From Clostridium sp. (GTDB taxonomy: Bacteria; Bacillota; Clostridia; Lachnospirales; Lachnospiraceae), in assembly GCA_018377235.1 (NCBI GenBank), contig JAGZZT010000006.1, positions 76,636-140,635 on the forward strand: a stretch of 64,000 bases of DNA. Reading direction: 5' to 3'. The translations under genes and the position numbers were made by a program. A model generated the notes under the pieces. That model worked only from the letters and a program-made list of their open reading frames with translations. It ran no database searches and was not told where the DNA came from. The number at the start of each line of letters is the position of its first letter. Position 1 is the stretch's first letter. Positions 31,671-40,516 of this stretch are shown here, piece by piece.

Positions 31671-32948
31671 TTGGAGAGAAGGATGAAACAGGAAAGAAAA
31701 GACAAAAGGAAAAGAGATATAAAAAAATGGCTGTCAGGAAGTTTGATAGCGCTGTCTTTGTTACCGCCTTTCCCTGTCCTGGCAGCCAGGTCGCCGGAAA
31801 GTGTCCAGACAGAACTTTTAAGATCCGGGGAAGACACAGGCGCAGAAGCAAATGGGCCAGGGGTGCAGGAAAACAGTACACAAGCGGATTCTCAGGATGA
31901 TGCAGCTGCCGTTTATACAGAGGAGGAGCTGAATGATTCTCTAATCCAGTATAATGAGCTGGAAGAGCTGATTAAAAGAGGAAACGCTGCGGTGAAATCA
32001 TCCATTAGAGAGTACGATACGAATCTCGAAATTTATCAGGAGGCGCTGACTGCGCTGTCAGCTGCCAAACAGGAGATGGAAGAAAATGCGGACGATTTAG
32101 AAGAACAGAAGGGAAGTGCCGAGCTGATTGCTCAGTATAAGCAGAATGAAAGCCAGCTGGGAGCCTCTGTGGCGCAGATGAACCGAAATATACGGAAATT
32201 AACAGGAGTAAGCGGTACAAAATCTCTGAAGACCTCGATTAATACCATGGTAAAGACTGCTCAGACAATCATGTGCAGCTATAACCAGATGAGAGATCAG
32301 ACAAAAACAGCAGAAAAGCAGGAAGAGAGTGCTCAGGATGAATATGAAAAAGTTAAAAAAATGGAGGCAGCAGGAATGGCATCTGAGCAGGAACTTCTGG
32401 AGGCGCAGCAGGAACTTTTGGCAGCTCAGATTTCCCTGCAGTCAGTAAAAAACAGCGAAATGTCTCTGAAGAGCCAGCTGGCTGTTCTCATCGGAAAAAA
32501 TGCTGGTGAAATTGAGGTGGGAGAAATTCCTCAGGCAGATGATTCCTTCCTGGGTACTGTGGATTTGGAAGAAGACAAGAGAACAGCAATAGCCAGTGAT
32601 TCAGCCATTCAATCTCTGAGAAAACAGTCTTCAGAGGGAAGTTCTGAAAAAGAATTGAGATCCAGCCAGATAGCAGAGGCAAAAAGCCAGAAAAATGCAG
32701 ATATGGACGCACTTTACAATGAAATAACCGCTAAGATCCAGGCGAAAGAAGCGGCATCGCAGAGCTATGAGGCAGCAAAAAAAGATTATCAGGCTCTTCA
32801 GACGAAGGTTCAGGCGGGGATTCTTTCCAGACAGGAGTACCTGGCAGGACAAGTTTCTTATCTCCAAAAAGAGGCATCATTTAAACAGGCAGACAGGGAA
32901 CTGAGCCAGGCTATTGCAGCATATCAGTGGGAGATAAAAGGCATTTGA
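31671..32948 (+). CDS. TolC family protein, second copy
   Basis: Second TolC-like exported protein, 425 residues counted from a TTG at 31671, which has CGGAGGTGG 7 bases upstream; an ATG at 31683 is the alternative. A signal peptide core (LIALSLLPPFPVLA) is followed by a low-complexity stretch to about residue 85, then long coiled-coil helices with repeats AGMASEQELLEAQQELLAAQ and AGILSRQEYLAGQVSYLQ. Both copies share a YTEEE element near the start of the mature region, indicating duplication. It ends the RND operon. Confidence 0.8.
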   Translation: MERRMKQERKDKRKRDIKKWLSGSLIALSLLPPFPVLAARSPESVQTELLRSGEDTGAEANGPGVQENSTQADSQDDAAAVYTEEELNDSLIQYNELEELIKRGNAAVKSSIREYDTNLEIYQEALTALSAAKQEMEENADDLEEQKGSAELIAQYKQNESQLGASVAQMNRNIRKLTGVSGTKSLKTSINTMVKTAQTIMCSYNQMRDQTKTAEKQEESAQDEYEKVKKMEAAGMASEQELLEAQQELLAAQISLQSVKNSEMSLKSQLAVLIGKNAGEIEVGEIPQADDSFLGTVDLEEDKRTAIASDSAIQSLRKQSSEGSSEKELRSSQIAEAKSQKNADMDALYNEITAKIQAKEAASQSYEAAKKDYQALQTKVQAGILSRQEYLAGQVSYLQKEASFKQADRELSQAIAAYQWEIKGI

Positions 32949-32970
32949 GATAAATTCCTTAAAAATCTAA

Positions 32971-33005
32971 AAAACACACTGCCGGGAAGTTGCCCCGACA
33001 GTGTG
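32971..33005 (-). terminator. Terminator for the small secreted protein gene
   Basis: Minus-strand hairpin CACACTG-T-CGGGG / CCCGG-CAGTGTG followed by TTTTTT. The plus side lacks a direct U-run, so its effect on the efflux operon is less certain. Confidence 0.75.
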
Positions 33006-33034
33006 CAGCATTTTAAATATTAATAAAACCAAGT

Positions 33035-33499
33035 CTAATTTTCACTTCCAGCAAAGGCGATAAAGGTCTCCTGAAGCTCCTTCAGGCCCTTTTTGACGCT
33101 CTTACTTTCGCTGCCTCCAGAGGTATTAAGAACAAAGGTTTCACTTCCGCAGAATCCGAGAACAGCGTAATTCTCCAGGGAGGAGTAACTGTCATCCTCA
33201 TAGGCGGAGATGGAAAACATAAAGCCGGATCCATCGCTTTCATAGTCATCCTGATCGTAAACTTCCAACCCGCTTTCCGTGGGGAGCATTACACATTTTC
33301 CAGTCCAGCGTTCTGGAACAACAAAGGAAAAATCGTCTGTGACAATCTTGGAACCTGTCATTGGGATCACTTCATTTGAAGCGGCTTCTACAGCGTCAGA
33401 AGAGAGCGTCTGCAGAGCGGTCTGTGTTTCAGCACCAAGGGCTGTGACTGTATAAAAAAGCGTCAGCGCAGCAGCGCAGGCAAATGTTTTCAAACCCAT
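33035..33499 (-). CDS. Secreted protein of unknown function
   Basis: Protein of 154 residues with a signal peptide (TFACAAALTLFYTVTALGA, cleavage near residue 23). The mature part is Ser/Glu-rich, with FSFVVPERWTGKCVMLPTE resembling the short beta-rich cores of PsbP-like or lipoprotein-type domains, but I do not recognise a family. Two Cys could form a disulphide. The start at 33499 has ATAGGAGG 10 bases upstream; the longer open frame does not. It has its own promoter after the activase-like gene. Confidence 0.75.
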   Translation of the reverse strand: MGLKTFACAAALTLFYTVTALGAETQTALQTLSSDAVEAASNEVIPMTGSKIVTDDFSFVVPERWTGKCVMLPTESGLEVYDQDDYESDGSGFMFSISAYEDDSYSSLENYAVLGFCGSETFVLNTSGGSESKSVKKGLKELQETFIAFAGSEN

Positions 33500-33524
33500 A
33501 GTTAAGAACCTCCTATCTGTTTTT

Positions 33525-33553
33525 ATTCTATCACAGGAAGCGATATTTGTCAT
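33525..33553 (-). promoter_or_regulatory. Promoter of the secreted protein gene
   Basis: Minus-strand ATGACA (33553-33548), 17 bases, TAGAAT (33530-33525), with TG-A before the -10. Confidence 0.6.
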
Positions 33554-33607
33554 TAAAAAAATCGTAATCAAATATTCACAGAATATTCATAAATAGAAGG
33601 ACAAAAC

Positions 33608-36600
33608 CTAGGCCATTTCCTTAGAAACGGCAGCTTCCGCTGCGCTCTCTTTTTCCAGATTCTTCTGAGCGGTAGCTAACATAAGCTTAATCCGGTTCAG
33701 CTGATTGACCTCGCTGGCGCCGGGATCGTAATCTACAGCAATGATATTTGCCTCCGGGTGTGAGGCTCTCAGCTCCTTGATTACTCCCTTGCCTACAATG
33801 TGGTTAGGCAGGCAGCCGAAGGGCTGTGTGCAGATAATGTTATTTGTGCCGCTGTGAATCAGTTCCAGCATTTCTCCAGTCAGGAACCAGCCTTCACCGG
33901 TCTGATTGCCCAGGGATACATAGGATTTGGCCATGGCGGCCAGATCATGAATGTGGGCAGGAGGCGTAAAATGGACGCTTTTTTTCAGCTCTTTTCTGGC
34001 CGTGCGGCGGAAATATTCCAGAAGCTGGATTGCCGCGTTGCAGAGCCAGGCGGTGGATTTCTTTCCTCCCAGGTTTTCTGCCTTAAAGTTGGAGTTGTAG
34101 AAGCAGTAGAGGAGGAAATCCAGAAGATCCGGCATAACGGCCTCAGCTCCCTCGCTTTCCAGCAGCTCTACTACATGGTTATTGGCCAGAGGTGAGAATT
34201 TTACCAGAATTTCTCCGACGATTCCCACTTTAGGCTTTACCATATGTTTTCTGGGAAGAGAGTCAAAATCAGCGATAATTCCCCTTAAATTATTGCCAAA
34301 CTCTTTCATGGACGGCTTTTTGCGGCTTAAAGACCGAATGCAGATTTCCTTCCAGTGCTGGTGCAGGGCGTTGGCGCTTCCCGGCTTGGCCTCATAAGGT
34401 CTGGTGGCGTAGAGTACCCTCATGAAGATATCTCCGTACACGACTGCCTGCATGGCCTTGATGACCATGGGGAGCGTGAAGGAGAAGCCAGGGTTGGTTT
34501 CCATACCGTTGGCATTCAGAGAGATAACGGGAATCTGAGGCATTCCAGCCCTCTCCAGAGCGCGTCGGATAAAGCCGATATAGTTGGAAGCGCGGCATCC
34601 TCCTCCTGTCTGTGACATAATGACAGCCGTGTGGTTTAGGTCGTATTTTCCAGACAGAAGAGCGTCCATAATCTGGCCTACCACAATCAGGGAAGGATAG
34701 CAGGCATCGTTATTGACATATTTCAGGCCAGTGTCAATGGCCGTCCGGTCAGAATTCTGCAGTACCTCCAGCCGGTAGCCGCAGCTTCGCACCGCAGCTT
34801 CCACCAGATCAAAGTGGATGGGAGACATCTGAGGACATAAAATGGTATAGTCCTTTTTCATCTCTTTAGTAAAGAAGACACGGTTGTAGGCGCTTGACAC
34901 GATCGGCTTTTCGTAGTGCTTCATTTCACGGACACGGATGGCTGAAATCAGAGAGCGGATTCTGATTCTGGCTGCGCCCAGGTTGTTCACCTCGTCAATT
35001 TTTAAGCAGGTGTAGATTTTGCCGGAACGGGTGAGGATATCATTTACCTGATCTGTCGTTACAGCGTCCAGTCCGCAGCCGAATGAATTCAGCTGAATCA
35101 GATCAAGGTTTTTCTGAGTCTTTACAAAATTGGCGGCGGCGTAGAGACGGGAGTGGTACATCCACTGATCTGTGACAATCAACGGCCGCTCTACATGGCC
35201 CAGGTGGGATACGGAATCCTCTGTCAGGACAGCGAAGCCGTAGGATGCGATGAGCTCCGGAATTCCGTGGTTAATTTCCGGATCCACATGATAAGGGCGT
35301 CCGGCCAGAACGATGCCATGGCGGTTGTTTTCCTTTAACCACTGGAGCGTCTCCTCACCCTTTTTTTTCATATCCTCTCTGGATGCAATAAGCTCTGCCC
35401 ATGCTTTATCAGCTGCGTCCAGGATTTCCTGTTCCGGAATCTGGAACTGTTCTGTAAATTCCTTTACAAGAGCTTCTGACAGCACTTCCTTGTTGGTGAA
35501 GGCCATAAATGGGTTACGGAAGAGAATTTTATTACCGTGAAGTTCCTCCACATTGTTTTTAATATTCTCTGCGTAGGAGGTGACCATAGGGCAGTTGTAA
35601 TGGTTTCCTGCCTCGGGAGTTTCATTTCTCTCATATGGAATGCAAGGATAAAATATGTATGTTACGCCCTGCCTGATCAGCCATTCCACATGGCCGTGGG
35701 CCAGCTTGGCAGGATAGCATTCAGATTCGCTGGGAATGGATTCAATGCCCAGCTCGTAAAGCTTTCTGGTGGACTGGGGAGAGAGGACTGTCCGGAAGCC
35801 CAGTTCTTTAAAAAATACGGCCCAAAACGGGTAGTTTTCATAAAGATTCAGCACTCGTGGAATGCCTACGGTTCCCCGCTCTGCCACATCGGCAGTCAGA
35901 GGCTCATAGTCAAACATCCGCTGGTATTTGTAGTCAAACAGGTTAGGGATATCGGTTTTCTTTTTGGCGTGTCCCAACCCTCTTTCACAGCGGTTTCCTG
36001 TAACGAACTGGCGTCCTCCGTCAAAGCGGTTGATGGTCAGGACGCAGTGGTTAGTGCAGCCCTGGCATCTTGTCATACTGGTTTTGTAGGACAGATTTAA
36101 AATTTTCTCCATGGGGAGCATGGTGGTCTTTTTGGAAGCGTCGTACCGCTCTCTGGCGATGAGGGCAGCGCCGAAGGCACCCATAATACCGGCAATATCC
36201 GGCCGGACCGCCTCGCAGCCTGAAATTTTCTCAAAGCTTCTGAGAACCGCGTCGTTATAGAATGTTCCGCCCTGAACCACTACATGGCTGCCCAAATCAG
36301 AGGCGTTTGTGATTTTAATTACCTTAAATAAAGCGTTTTTGATGACAGAGTAGGCCAGGCCTGCGGAGATATCAGCCACAGACGCGCCCTCCTTCTGTGC
36401 CTGCTTTACATTGGAGTTCATGAATACAGTGCAGCGTGTTCCCAGATCTGTAGGCGTTTTAGCGAACAGAGCTTCTTTTGCAAAGTCAATAACACTGTAG
36501 TTCAGAGATTTGGCAAATGTCTCGATAAAAGAGCCGCAGCCGGAGGAGCAGGCCTCGTTCAGCTGCACGCTGTCCACAGTGCCGTCCTTAATACGGATGC

Positions 36601-37879
36601 ACTTCATATCCTGGCCTCCGATATCCAGGATGCAGTCTACATCCGGCTCAAAGAAGGCAGCGGCATAGTAGTGGGAGATAGTTTCCACCTCGCCCTCGTC
36701 CAGCATGAAAGCGGCTTTTAACAGGGCTTCTCCGTAACCGGTGGAGCAGGAGTAAACAATATGTGCCTCCTTGGGAAGCTCTTTCTGAATCTCTGACATG
36801 GCCCGGATAGCAGTAGCCAGAGGACTTCCGTTGTTATTACTGTAAAAGTGGTAGAGCAGAGTTCCATCCTCGCCAACTAAAGCGACTTTAGTGGTGGTGG
36901 ATCCAGCATCAATGCCAAGGAAACAGTCTCCCTTATAATCTTTAAGACTGCCTTTTTTGACACAGTGGCTGGCGTGGCGGGTCTGAAATTCCTGATAAGC
37001 CGCCTCGTCTTCAAATAAGGGTTCCATGCGCTTTACTTCGGCATCCATCTGAATTCCTTCAGACAGACGGCAGATCAGAGCCTGGGCATCCATTTTTACC
37101 TCACGATGTGAGTTCATGGCCGCTCCCACAGCTGCGAACAGATGGGAATGTTCTGGGGCGATAATCTGATCCGGCCCCAGATTCAGAGTTCTGATAAAGG
37201 CGGCTCGAAGCTCAGAGAGGAAGTGAAGAGGACCTCCAAGGAAAGCTACATTGCCGCGGATCGGTTTTCCGCAGGCCAGACCGCTGATAGTCTGGTTGAC
37301 AACCGCCTGGAAAATGGAGGCAGCCAGATCCTCTCTGGTAGCGCCTTCGTTGATCAGGGGCTGGATGTCTGATTTGGCGAATACGCCGCAGCGGGCAGCA
37401 ATCGGGTAGATCGCTTTGTAATTTTTGGCATACTCGTTAAGACCGGAAGCGTCTGTCTGAAGCAGGGACGCCATCTGATCGATAAAGGAACCGGTTCCCC
37501 CTGCGCAGATACCGTTCATGCGCTGATCGATTCCTCCAGTAAAATAGATAATTTTAGCATCCTCTCCGCCCAGCTCAATGGCCACGTCTGTCTGCGGCGC
37601 ATAGTCCTGAAGCGAGGATGCGACTGCTACGACCTCCTGAACAAACGGAACCTCCAGGCGGGAGGAAAGCGTAAGTCCGCCGGAGCCGGTGATGACAGGA
37701 TAAAGCTCCATTTCCCCCAGAGACTTTACAGCCCGCTGAAGAAGCAGGGCCAGCGTCTCCTGGATATTGGCAAAGTGGCGCTCGTAGTCAGCGAACAGGA
37801 TACTGCCGCTGTCGTCAATGATTGCAACTTTTACGGTTGTGGAACCGATGTCGATTCCCAGTCTCTTACAGGATTTCAT
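33608..37879 (-). CDS. Giant 2-hydroxyacyl-CoA dehydratase activase-like protein (BcrAD/BadFG ATPase x2, DUF2229)
   Basis: Cytosolic protein of 1423 residues. Two ASKHA ATPase domains come first: residues 5-260 (GIDIGSTTVKVAI, GGEDAKII, CAGGTGSFIDQ, RCGVFAKSD) and about 320-580 (GIDAGSTTTKVAL, GGQDMKCI, CSSGCGSFIETF, RCTVFMNSN). Both keep the Cys that in HgdC-type activators bridge a [4Fe-4S] cluster. A Cys-rich segment follows (TRCQGCTNHC near 605), then DUF2229 and a HgdB-like C-terminal half (QTGGGCRASNY). In the known pathway the activator passes an electron to the dehydratase; whether this one-chain form reduces its own C-terminal half is unknown. The ribosome site is unusually far from the start, with a hairpin between. 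Confidence 0.88.
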   Translation of the reverse strand: MKSCKRLGIDIGSTTVKVAIIDDSGSILFADYERHFANIQETLALLLQRAVKSLGEMELYPVITGSGGLTLSSRLEVPFVQEVVAVASSLQDYAPQTDVAIELGGEDAKIIYFTGGIDQRMNGICAGGTGSFIDQMASLLQTDASGLNEYAKNYKAIYPIAARCGVFAKSDIQPLINEGATREDLAASIFQAVVNQTISGLACGKPIRGNVAFLGGPLHFLSELRAAFIRTLNLGPDQIIAPEHSHLFAAVGAAMNSHREVKMDAQALICRLSEGIQMDAEVKRMEPLFEDEAAYQEFQTRHASHCVKKGSLKDYKGDCFLGIDAGSTTTKVALVGEDGTLLYHFYSNNNGSPLATAIRAMSEIQKELPKEAHIVYSCSTGYGEALLKAAFMLDEGEVETISHYYAAAFFEPDVDCILDIGGQDMKCIRIKDGTVDSVQLNEACSSGCGSFIETFAKSLNYSVIDFAKEALFAKTPTDLGTRCTVFMNSNVKQAQKEGASVADISAGLAYSVIKNALFKVIKITNASDLGSHVVVQGGTFYNDAVLRSFEKISGCEAVRPDIAGIMGAFGAALIARERYDASKKTTMLPMEKILNLSYKTSMTRCQGCTNHCVLTINRFDGGRQFVTGNRCERGLGHAKKKTDIPNLFDYKYQRMFDYEPLTADVAERGTVGIPRVLNLYENYPFWAVFFKELGFRTVLSPQSTRKLYELGIESIPSESECYPAKLAHGHVEWLIRQGVTYIFYPCIPYERNETPEAGNHYNCPMVTSYAENIKNNVEELHGNKILFRNPFMAFTNKEVLSEALVKEFTEQFQIPEQEILDAADKAWAELIASREDMKKKGEETLQWLKENNRHGIVLAGRPYHVDPEINHGIPELIASYGFAVLTEDSVSHLGHVERPLIVTDQWMYHSRLYAAANFVKTQKNLDLIQLNSFGCGLDAVTTDQVNDILTRSGKIYTCLKIDEVNNLGAARIRIRSLISAIRVREMKHYEKPIVSSAYNRVFFTKEMKKDYTILCPQMSPIHFDLVEAAVRSCGYRLEVLQNSDRTAIDTGLKYVNNDACYPSLIVVGQIMDALLSGKYDLNHTAVIMSQTGGGCRASNYIGFIRRALERAGMPQIPVISLNANGMETNPGFSFTLPMVIKAMQAVVYGDIFMRVLYATRPYEAKPGSANALHQHWKEICIRSLSRKKPSMKEFGNNLRGIIADFDSLPRKHMVKPKVGIVGEILVKFSPLANNHVVELLESEGAEAVMPDLLDFLLYCFYNSNFKAENLGGKKSTAWLCNAAIQLLEYFRRTARKELKKSVHFTPPAHIHDLAAMAKSYVSLGNQTGEGWFLTGEMLELIHSGTNNIICTQPFGCLPNHIVGKGVIKELRASHPEANIIAVDYDPGASEVNQLNRIKLMLATAQKNLEKESAAEAAVSKEMA

Positions 37880-37936
37880 ATATCAAACCGGGGTAAATCC
37901 CCGTCCCTCCTTTGTAGTACAGGTTTATTCGGCCAT

Positions 37937-37965
37937 AGTTTAACATAGAATAGGAAAGAATACAA
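37937..37965 (-). promoter_or_regulatory. Promoter of the activase-like gene
   Basis: Minus-strand TTGTAT (37965-37960), 17 bases, TAAACT (37942-37937). Confidence 0.6.
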
Positions 37966-38047
37966 TTGTTCAGGTGCGTTAAAATCCTGTAAAAAAACGT
38001 CGAAAATCATCAAAAATGCACGAAGAAAGAAGATGGCTACAATTCAT

Positions 38048-38076
38048 TTGACAAAGACATCGGCTAAATTTATAAT
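38048..38076 (+). promoter_or_regulatory. Promoter of the rhomboid-like gene
   Basis: TTGACA (38048-38053), 17 bases, TATAAT (38071-38076): full consensus. Confidence 0.88.
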
Positions 38077-38122
38077 AATGAATTAACGAGCAATGAATAA
38101 TAAAGAGAGAGCAGGAAATGAG

Positions 38123-38959
38123 ATGAAATTTTTAAGAAAACTGGAAAGGAAATTTGGAAAATTTGCGATTCCAAATCTGATGTATTACATTATTTTGATG
38201 TATGGAGCGGGGATTGTCATCGATCTGGCAGCTCCGGGACTGTATTATCAGTATCTCTGCCTGGATGCAGCGGCTATTTTAAGAGGCCAGGTGTGGAGGC
38301 TTGCTACATTCTTAATTTGTCCGCCGTCTGCAGGCATTTTCTTTAACCTGATCGCCATGTTTTTGTATTATTCTCTGGGAACAACGCTGGAACGGGTGTG
38401 GGGAACCTTCCGCTTCAACCTGTATTTCTTCTCCGGAATTCTGTTCCACATTATCGCCGCCTTTGTGATTTACTTTTCAATGGGGATATCGGTGCCGCTG
38501 ACACCGTTTTATCTGAATAACTCGCTGTTTCTCGCTTTCGCGGCTACGTTTCCGCAGATGCAGTTCTATTTGTACGGGCTGCTGCCGATTCGAGCGTACT
38601 GGCTGGGAATTTTCATTGGAGCAGAATTTTTATATGAATTCCTGTTCGGCGGTATACTGGCCAGAGTCTGCATAGGGCTGTCCATGCTGAATTTTGTAAT
38701 CTTCTTCCTGATGACAAGAAATTATGCTAAAATCAGCCCCAGGGAAGTTAAGAGAAAACAGAAGTTTAAAGCTGACATGAAGACAGCGCAGGCGGAAAAG
38801 ATCAGACTGACTCATCATAAGTGCGCTGTCTGCGGAAGGACCGAGAAGGACGATCCAAATCTGGAGTTCCGTTATTGTTCCAAGTGCGAGGGAAACCTGG
38901 AATACTGCATGGATCACCTTTATACACATAAGCATGTGACAAAGGAAGATTTGGAATAG
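38123..38959 (+). CDS. Rhomboid-like membrane protein with C-terminal zinc ribbon
   Basis: Membrane protein of 278 residues with about six helices in a rhomboid-type arrangement (QVWRLATFLICPPSAGIFF; YSLGTTLERVWGTFRFNLYF; FPQMQFYLYGLLPIRAYWLG). The protease GxSG motif is absent where TM4 should be (YLNNSLFLAFAATF), so it is probably an inactive rhomboid/Derlin-type protein. The last 50 residues hold two CxxC pairs (CAVCG and CSKC), probably a zinc ribbon. The ATG at 38093 has no ribosome site; AGGAAATGAG precedes the ATG at 38123. It is followed by pyk. Confidence 0.75.
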   Translation: MKFLRKLERKFGKFAIPNLMYYIILMYGAGIVIDLAAPGLYYQYLCLDAAAILRGQVWRLATFLICPPSAGIFFNLIAMFLYYSLGTTLERVWGTFRFNLYFFSGILFHIIAAFVIYFSMGISVPLTPFYLNNSLFLAFAATFPQMQFYLYGLLPIRAYWLGIFIGAEFLYEFLFGGILARVCIGLSMLNFVIFFLMTRNYAKISPREVKRKQKFKADMKTAQAEKIRLTHHKCAVCGRTEKDDPNLEFRYCSKCEGNLEYCMDHLYTHKHVTKEDLE

Positions 38960-39046
38960 CCGTTTTGGAGAGGGGAAAGAAAACGGGGGAAACCAGTTGA
39001 AAAAGCCGGCATGGGGAGCTGGCTGGATACAGGAGGAATTAACAAG

Positions 39047-40483
39047 ATGAAGAAAACGAAGATTATCTGCACTATGGGTCCGAATACAAACGACAGAGAA
39101 TTGATGAAGCAGCTTGCTTTAAACGGCATGGATGTGGCCCGATTTAATTTCTCTCACGGGGATTACGAGGAACATATGGGGAGGTTCAAGCTTCTGGAAA
39201 GCGTACGGGAAGAGCTGGATCTTCCTATCGCAGCGCTTCTTGATACGAAAGGACCAGAGATTCGGACTGGAAGCTTAAAGGATGGAAAGAAAATCACCCT
39301 GAAGGAGGGCGATGTCTATACTCTGACAACTGAGGAAACGGTGGGGGATGATAAAAGAGGGTTTATTAATTATCCAGGCCTTCCAGCAGACGTAAAGCCA
39401 GGAAATCAGATTCTTATCGATGACGGCCTGATTGAACTGGACGTTGAAGAAGTAAAAGGAAACGATATTGTCTGCCGTGTGAAAAACGGCGGAGAACTTG
39501 GAGAGAAAAAGGGAGTCAATGTACCTAATGTAAAAATCAATCTGCCAGCTTTAACTGATAAGGACAAAGAAGATATTTTGTTTGGAATTCAGGCTGGTTT
39601 TGACTACATCGCAGCTTCCTTTGTGAGAAATGCAGATGCAATTCGTGAAATTAAAGAAATTTTGGAGAAGCACGGCTCCAGAATTCTGGTCATTGCCAAA
39701 ATTGAGAATGCAGAGGGAATTGAAAATCTGGATTCCATTCTGGAGGAATGCGACGGAATCATGGTAGCCAGAGGCGATATGGGCGTAGAGATTCCGGCTG
39801 AGAAGGTTCCTCATATTCAGAAAATGATCATTAAAAAGTGCAACAAGGCATGTAAGCCTGTTATCACAGCTACTCAGATGCTGGACTCCATGATCCGTAA
39901 TCCAAGGCCGACCCGCGCTGAGGTGACAGATGTGGCGAATGCTGTCTATGACGGAACAGACGCAGTCATGCTTTCTGGAGAGACTGCTATGGGCCGCTAT
40001 CCGGTAGAGGCTGTCAAGATGATGGCGCAGATTGTGGAGGATTCAGAGAAATACCTGGATTATGCTTCCTATCGCCAGAGAAGAGTAAGCCAGGAGAATC
40101 AGAAGAATATTTCCAATGCAGTATGCTATTCATCGGTGGCTACTGCCCACGATTTAGGAGCGGCAGCCATTGTGGCTCCGTCTGTCAGCGGTTTTACTGC
40201 CAGGATGCTGTCCAAGTGGCGTCCAAGCGCTACGATTGTGGGGCTTTCTCCCAGCATGACAACTGTACGCCAGATGCAGCTTTACTGGGGCGTAAAGCCG
40301 TTCCATGCCAGACGCGCAGATTCCACAGACGTTTTAGTGTATTCCTCCATTGAGCTGCTGAAGGAAAAAGGAATAGTAAGGTCTGGGGATGTAGTGATAG
40401 CCACAGCAGGAATTGTCACATATGCAAACAGGCATTCACCGGCAGCCCACACAAATATTATGCGTGTGGTTGAAGTAGACTAG
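39047..40483 (+). CDS. pyk: Pyruvate kinase
   Basis: Final glycolytic step, PEP + ADP to pyruvate + ATP. It has 478 residues, the short form without a C-terminal PEP-utiliser domain. Motifs: KTKIICTMGPNTND, NFSHGDYEEHMGR, LDTKGPEIRTG, catalytic Lys region ILVIAKIENAEG, VARGDMGVEIP and TATQMLDSMIRNPRPTRAEV. AGGAGG lies 10 bases before the ATG at 39047; the in-frame ATG at 39011 lacks this. It sits between the rhomboid-like gene and lysA on the same strand. Confidence 0.96.
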   Translation: MKKTKIICTMGPNTNDRELMKQLALNGMDVARFNFSHGDYEEHMGRFKLLESVREELDLPIAALLDTKGPEIRTGSLKDGKKITLKEGDVYTLTTEETVGDDKRGFINYPGLPADVKPGNQILIDDGLIELDVEEVKGNDIVCRVKNGGELGEKKGVNVPNVKINLPALTDKDKEDILFGIQAGFDYIAASFVRNADAIREIKEILEKHGSRILVIAKIENAEGIENLDSILEECDGIMVARGDMGVEIPAEKVPHIQKMIIKKCNKACKPVITATQMLDSMIRNPRPTRAEVTDVANAVYDGTDAVMLSGETAMGRYPVEAVKMMAQIVEDSEKYLDYASYRQRRVSQENQKNISNAVCYSSVATAHDLGAAAIVAPSVSGFTARMLSKWRPSATIVGLSPSMTTVRQMQLYWGVKPFHARRADSTDVLVYSSIELLKEKGIVRSGDVVIATAGIVTYANRHSPAAHTNIMRVVEVD

Positions 40484-40516
40484 AGACGAAAGACAGGGGA
40501 AGTTAGGAGAAGTATA

